Below, piece after piece: positions 5,686 through 8,793 of a stretch of 8,793 nucleotides of DNA. The notes under the pieces were generated by a model. It searched no databases. It was not told the DNA's origin and saw only the letters and a list, made by a program, of their open reading frames with translations. Location of the stretch: the NCBI GenBank assembly GCA_017650255.1, contig JAGCFG010000127.1:1-8793 (forward strand), read 5' to 3'. How positions within the stretch are numbered: the stretch's first letter is position 1; the number at the start of each line of letters is the position of its first letter. Both the position numbers and the translations under genes were made by a program. Source of the DNA: Alphaproteobacteria bacterium. GTDB lineage: Bacteria > Pseudomonadota > Alphaproteobacteria > RF32 > CAG-239.

Positions 5686-6837
5686 ATGAAAAAGAAAATT
5701 TTGCTCGGATTGTTGATTTTGCTTGTGCTGGTCGGAGGATTTTGCGCGTTTGGTTTCAAAAAAAGCAGCAGTGAAAAATTTGTATTGGCAAAACTTTCGC
5801 GCGGAGATATTACAGAAATTGTTTCCGCCTCGGGCATTATTAATCCGATTTCAAATATTGATGTGGGGACTCAAGTTTCCGGTAGAATTCAAAAGATTTA
5901 TGTCGATTATAACTCTTTGGTGACAGAGGGACAATTGTTGGCAGAGATTGATCCTTCGGCTTTTGAATCTAATGTGGCAAAAGAAAAAGCCAATTTGGAT
6001 GTGGCAAAGGCACAAGTTATGAGCGCCGAAGCAAGCCGAGATTATTATGAAAAGCACTTGGCTCGTATTTTGAAATTGAATAAACAAAACTATTCTGCAG
6101 ATAAGGAACTTGATCAAGCTCAGCGTGACTATGATACAGCCGTTGCCAATGTGGCTCTTTATAAGGCACAGGTAGAACAGGCGCAGGCAGCTTTGGATTA
6201 TAACAAAATTCAGCTGGGATATACAAAAATTGTTTCTCCGGTCAACGGAATTATTGTTTCTAAAAATGTTGAAGAAGGACAAACAGTTGCCGCAAGCTTT
6301 GAAACCCCTACCCTTTTTAATGTGGCAGAAGATTTGACACAAATGCAAATTGAAGCTTCGGTCGTTGAGGCGGATATTGCAAAAGTCAAAGAAGGACAGG
6401 AAGTTCGTTTTAATGTTGACAGTTTTCCGAATGAAACTTTTATCGGAACAGTTATTCAGGTGCGCAACGAGGCTGTTACGACTTCTAATGTGGTGACATA
6501 TCAGGTTGTGATTGCAGTGAACAATAAAGATATGAAGTTTAAACCTGGAATGACAGCAAATGTTGAGATTATTACCGCTAATGAGAAAAATGTCTTTTTG
6601 GTTCCCAATAAGGCTTTGCGTTTTTCTTTGGATGAAGAGGCAAGATATGCTGAAAAAGGTATTTGGATTATGAAAGACGGTGAGCCGATGCGTATTGCGA
6701 TAAAAGCCGGTGTTTATGATGACAATAATACTCAAATCAGTGGAGATGATTTGGTCGAAGGAATGGAAGTTATTGTCGAAAAAGCAGTCGCTAATGGTCG
6801 CGGTGGCCCCAATATGCCGATGAGGATGCCCAGATAA
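5686..6837 (+). CDS. MacA-like periplasmic adaptor of a tripartite efflux pump
   Basis: This is a membrane fusion protein (HlyD/RND adaptor family) that links an inner-membrane ABC pump to an outer-membrane channel. The 383-residue protein has an N-terminal membrane anchor (about 4-22, after KKK); Cys20 is preceded by Phe, not a lipobox, so it is not a lipoprotein. The two halves of the lipoyl-like domain are at about 55-92 (ISNIDVGTQVSGRIQKIYV) and 178-212 (SPVNGIIVSKNVEEGQTV), flanking an alpha-helical hairpin at about 95-172 rich in Ala, Lys and Gln. A beta-barrel (about 218-297, ending FKPGMTANVEI) and a membrane-proximal domain (about 300-368) follow, then a Gly/Pro/Met/Arg tail (371-383). 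Its TAA overlaps the ATG of the ATPase by one base, so it belongs with the split MacB-type pump that follows. Substrate unknown; macrolides, peptides, siderophores and lipids are all handled by relatives. Confidence 0.92.
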   Translation: MKKKILLGLLILLVLVGGFCAFGFKKSSSEKFVLAKLSRGDITEIVSASGIINPISNIDVGTQVSGRIQKIYVDYNSLVTEGQLLAEIDPSAFESNVAKEKANLDVAKAQVMSAEASRDYYEKHLARILKLNKQNYSADKELDQAQRDYDTAVANVALYKAQVEQAQAALDYNKIQLGYTKIVSPVNGIIVSKNVEEGQTVAASFETPTLFNVAEDLTQMQIEASVVEADIAKVKEGQEVRFNVDSFPNETFIGTVIQVRNEAVTTSNVVTYQVVIAVNNKDMKFKPGMTANVEIITANEKNVFLVPNKALRFSLDEEARYAEKGIWIMKDGEPMRIAIKAGVYDDNNTQISGDDLVEGMEVIVEKAVANGRGGPNMPMRMPR

Positions 6838-7526
6838 TGTCATTGATAAAATTGGAAAATATCAGAAAAAGTTATCCGTTGGGTGATGGTTTTTTAGAAA
6901 TTTTGAAAGGAATTTCTTTGACCATCGAACAGGGAGAATTTGTTGCAATTATGGGACCATCCGGCTCGGGAAAATCGACACTGATGAATATTTTGGGCTG
7001 CTTGGATAAACCAAGTGCTGGAAAATATTGGCTGGAAGGCGAAGAAGTGGAAAAACTGAGCAGTGATGAGCTGGCGGTAATTCGCAATAAAAAGATCGGA
7101 TTTGTTTTTCAGGGGTTTAATTTGCTCTCGAGAACTTCGGCTTTGGAAAATGTGGAGCTGCCGATGGTATATGCCGGTATTGATGATAAAACCCGCAGAG
7201 AAAGGGCGATAAAAGCATTGAAGTCCGTGGGGTTGGAAAGCCGTATGGACCACCAGCCGAATCAGCTTTCGGGCGGACAACAGCAACGCGTGGCAATCGC
7301 ACGGGCATTGGTGACAGAAGCGCCGATTATTTTTGCCGACGAACCGACGGGTAATTTGGATACCAAAACAAGTGTCGAAGTTATGGAGCTTTTTACAAAG
7401 TTTAATAAGGAACTGAACAGAACGATTATTTTGGTTACGCACGAAGAAGATATTGCGCAGTATGCCGACAGAATTATCAAGGTTGTCGACGGCGAGATTA
7501 GAAGCGACGAGAGGAAGAAAAAATGA
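6837..7526 (+). CDS. MacB-type ABC transporter ATPase subunit
   Basis: This is the cytoplasmic ATPase of an efflux or mechanotransmission ABC transporter of the MacB/LolD/FtsE group. The 229-residue protein has Walker A GPSGSGKST at about 40-48, a Q-loop at VFQGFNLLSR, signature LSGGQQQR, Walker B IIFADEPTGNLD and switch histidine in THEED, all intact. FADEPTGNLD is characteristic of this subfamily. In E. coli MacB the ATPase and permease are one chain; here they are two genes overlapping by four bases (ATGA at 7523-7526). Its start overlaps the adaptor stop by one base (TAATG), with GAGG at 6822-6825 as a distant RBS. Its TGA is followed at once by an in-frame TAG (7527-7529). It could serve only with the permease encoded next. 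LolD is the closest alternative label, but the adaptor gene argues for a MacAB-type system. Confidence 0.93.
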   Translation: MSLIKLENIRKSYPLGDGFLEILKGISLTIEQGEFVAIMGPSGSGKSTLMNILGCLDKPSAGKYWLEGEEVEKLSSDELAVIRNKKIGFVFQGFNLLSRTSALENVELPMVYAGIDDKTRRERAIKALKSVGLESRMDHQPNQLSGGQQQRVAIARALVTEAPIIFADEPTGNLDTKTSVEVMELFTKFNKELNRTIILVTHEEDIAQYADRIIKVVDGEIRSDERKKK

Positions 7527-8752
7527 TAGAATTGATGACAATTACAAAAATTGCTCACAGAGCTATTCGTGCCAACAAAATGCGCTCAACTCTTACAAGT
7601 TTAGGTATTATTATCGGTGTTGCTGCGGTGATTATTATGCTCGCAATCGGTCATGGTGCACAAATTTCTATTCAAAATGACATGAAAACCATGGGATCAA
7701 ATTTGATGATTGTGCGTTCTGGCACGGCAACCTCCAGCGGAGCAAGAGGCGGAAGAGGATCTTTGCCGACAATGAAGGCAGCAGATGGTGATGCCGTGCA
7801 GGAAAAAGTGGCAAGGATTAAACTTGCGGCCCCTGTTTTGGAACAAACAAGCCAAATTGTTTATGGCAATGCAAACTGGGCAACTTCTACCACCGGAACA
7901 GATAACAGATATTTTCAAATCAAAGAATGGAATTTGGATTATGGGCGAAATTTTTCGGAAAGTGATGTCAAAAATGCGGCAAAAGTTGCAATTTTGGGAA
8001 AAACCGTAGTCAAAGAGCTTTTCGGTGATGTTGACCCGTTGGGAAAAACAATCAGAATTAAAGGTATGCCGTTTACGGTTATCGGAGTTCTGGAAAAACG
8101 CGGTGAAAACGGAATGGGAATGGATCAAGATGATGCAATTTTTATTCCGATTACCACCGCCCAGAAAAAAGTTATCGGTATCACTTTTCCGGACCAAGTA
8201 AGCATGATTATGTTGCAAGCTGTTGACGGTAATGCAACTTATTCCGCGCAAGAAGAAGTATCACAGGTGTTGCGCCAAAGGCATAATTTGGGGCCAAACA
8301 AAGAAAACGATTTTGTTATTATGAATCTGACGCAGATGCAAGAGATGATGGAAAGTTCGACACAGGTTTTGACGGTGTTGCTCGGCTCTATTGCTTCTAT
8401 TTCACTTTTGGTCGGAGGAATCGGTATTATGAATATTATGCTGGTTTCGGTCACCGAGAGGACAAGAGAAATCGGGATAAGAATGGCAATCGGAGCAAAA
8501 GCTTGGGATATCAGGTGGCAATTTTTGATGGAATCTATTGTATTGTCCTTAATAGGCGGTTTGTTCGGTTTTGTTATTGGTTTGCTCGGTGTACAGATTA
8601 TGGGCACATTTACAACTTTTTCTCTAAAAATTGCATGGGCTTATGTGATTATTCCGTTTATATTTTCAGGCTTAGTAGGTGTTTTGTTTGGATTTTATCC
8701 GGCATATAAAGCCTCGCTCATGAATCCGATTAATGCCTTACGATACGAATAA
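7523..8752 (+). CDS. MacB-type FtsX-family permease
   Basis: This inner-membrane permease partners the ATPase and adaptor encoded just upstream. The 409-residue protein has the MacB permease topology. There is one membrane helix near the N-terminus (about 24-44), preceded by an amphipathic segment, then a large periplasmic domain (about 45-280, MacB_PCD type). Three helices follow (about 282-306, 333-360, 370-394), with the conserved cytoplasmic coupling segment ERTREIGIRMAIGA at 312-325. The C-terminus PAYKASLMNPINALRYE is the family signature. A Gly/Arg/Ser-rich loop (67-81) is usual in these proteins. The start ATG overlaps the ATPase stop (ATGA), with AGAGGA at 7510-7515. Such pumps move substrate from the periplasm outward through a TolC-like channel; none is encoded in the window. 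No terminator is visible in the 41 bases that remain. Confidence 0.93.
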   Translation: MIELMTITKIAHRAIRANKMRSTLTSLGIIIGVAAVIIMLAIGHGAQISIQNDMKTMGSNLMIVRSGTATSSGARGGRGSLPTMKAADGDAVQEKVARIKLAAPVLEQTSQIVYGNANWATSTTGTDNRYFQIKEWNLDYGRNFSESDVKNAAKVAILGKTVVKELFGDVDPLGKTIRIKGMPFTVIGVLEKRGENGMGMDQDDAIFIPITTAQKKVIGITFPDQVSMIMLQAVDGNATYSAQEEVSQVLRQRHNLGPNKENDFVIMNLTQMQEMMESSTQVLTVLLGSIASISLLVGGIGIMNIMLVSVTERTREIGIRMAIGAKAWDIRWQFLMESIVLSLIGGLFGFVIGLLGVQIMGTFTTFSLKIAWAYVIIPFIFSGLVGVLFGFYPAYKASLMNPINALRYE

Positions 8753-8793
8753 AATTTTCCTGTTCACTTGATTTTTGATGTTTTGATTTCCTA

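Noticed and set aside
5851..6843. Long minus-strand open frame (330 residues) opposite the efflux adaptor.
   Set aside because: It is rich in Cys, His, Ile, Phe and Asn, has no recognisable domain, and lies wholly opposite a well-identified gene; it is an antisense shadow.
8753..8793. Searched the tail after the permease for a terminator or new gene.
   Set aside because: Only A/T-rich sequence with no hairpin or start signal.

Overview
The window is an AT-rich, densely packed chromosomal stretch. The gene family variants and gene order (UvrA of alphaproteobacterial type; KdsD, LptC/LptA, LptB, long HPF, PtsN) point to a low-GC alphaproteobacterium with an LPS-bearing outer membrane, perhaps an uncultured host-associated or gut lineage. 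That placement is inference from protein similarity as I remember it; no 16S gene is present. Base and codon use look uniform, and I see no insertion sequence, phage gene, tRNA, rRNA or CRISPR array.

Region 1 (1-819): the 3' part of uvrA, entering from the left edge. The UvrA frame is open from base 1 except for one in-frame TGA at 76-78, at the position of a near-invariant arginine. This is either a broken uvrA or a sequence error. Region 2 (924-4050): an envelope operon. It holds kdsD (arabinose-5-phosphate isomerase, Kdo synthesis), then one 451-residue reading frame joining an LptC-type membrane-anchored domain to an extended LptA-type repeat domain, then lptB (ATPase of the LPS transporter). 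These genes make the Kdo precursor and drive LPS out of the inner membrane. kdsC, usual in the enterobacterial version of the cluster, is absent. Region 3 (4091-5234): hpf (long ribosome hibernation factor) and ptsN (EIIA-Ntr), with their own predicted promoter and a strong terminator. rpoN, which commonly sits between lptB and hpf, is absent here.

Region 4 (5186-5685): a short unrecognised gene (87 aa) on the minus strand. It converges on ptsN across a shared two-way terminator and diverges from the following operon across a promoter region. Region 5 (5686-8752): a three-gene MacAB-type export operon with overlapping genes: periplasmic adaptor, ABC ATPase and FtsX/MacB permease. No outer-membrane TolC partner is in the window.

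Most of the window is ordinary housekeeping and envelope biology. The observations most worth following up are the LptC-LptA fusion with its extra OstA-type repeats and the TGA inside uvrA. The missing rpoN next to hpf-ptsN and the shared TG-extended -10 promoter form come next.
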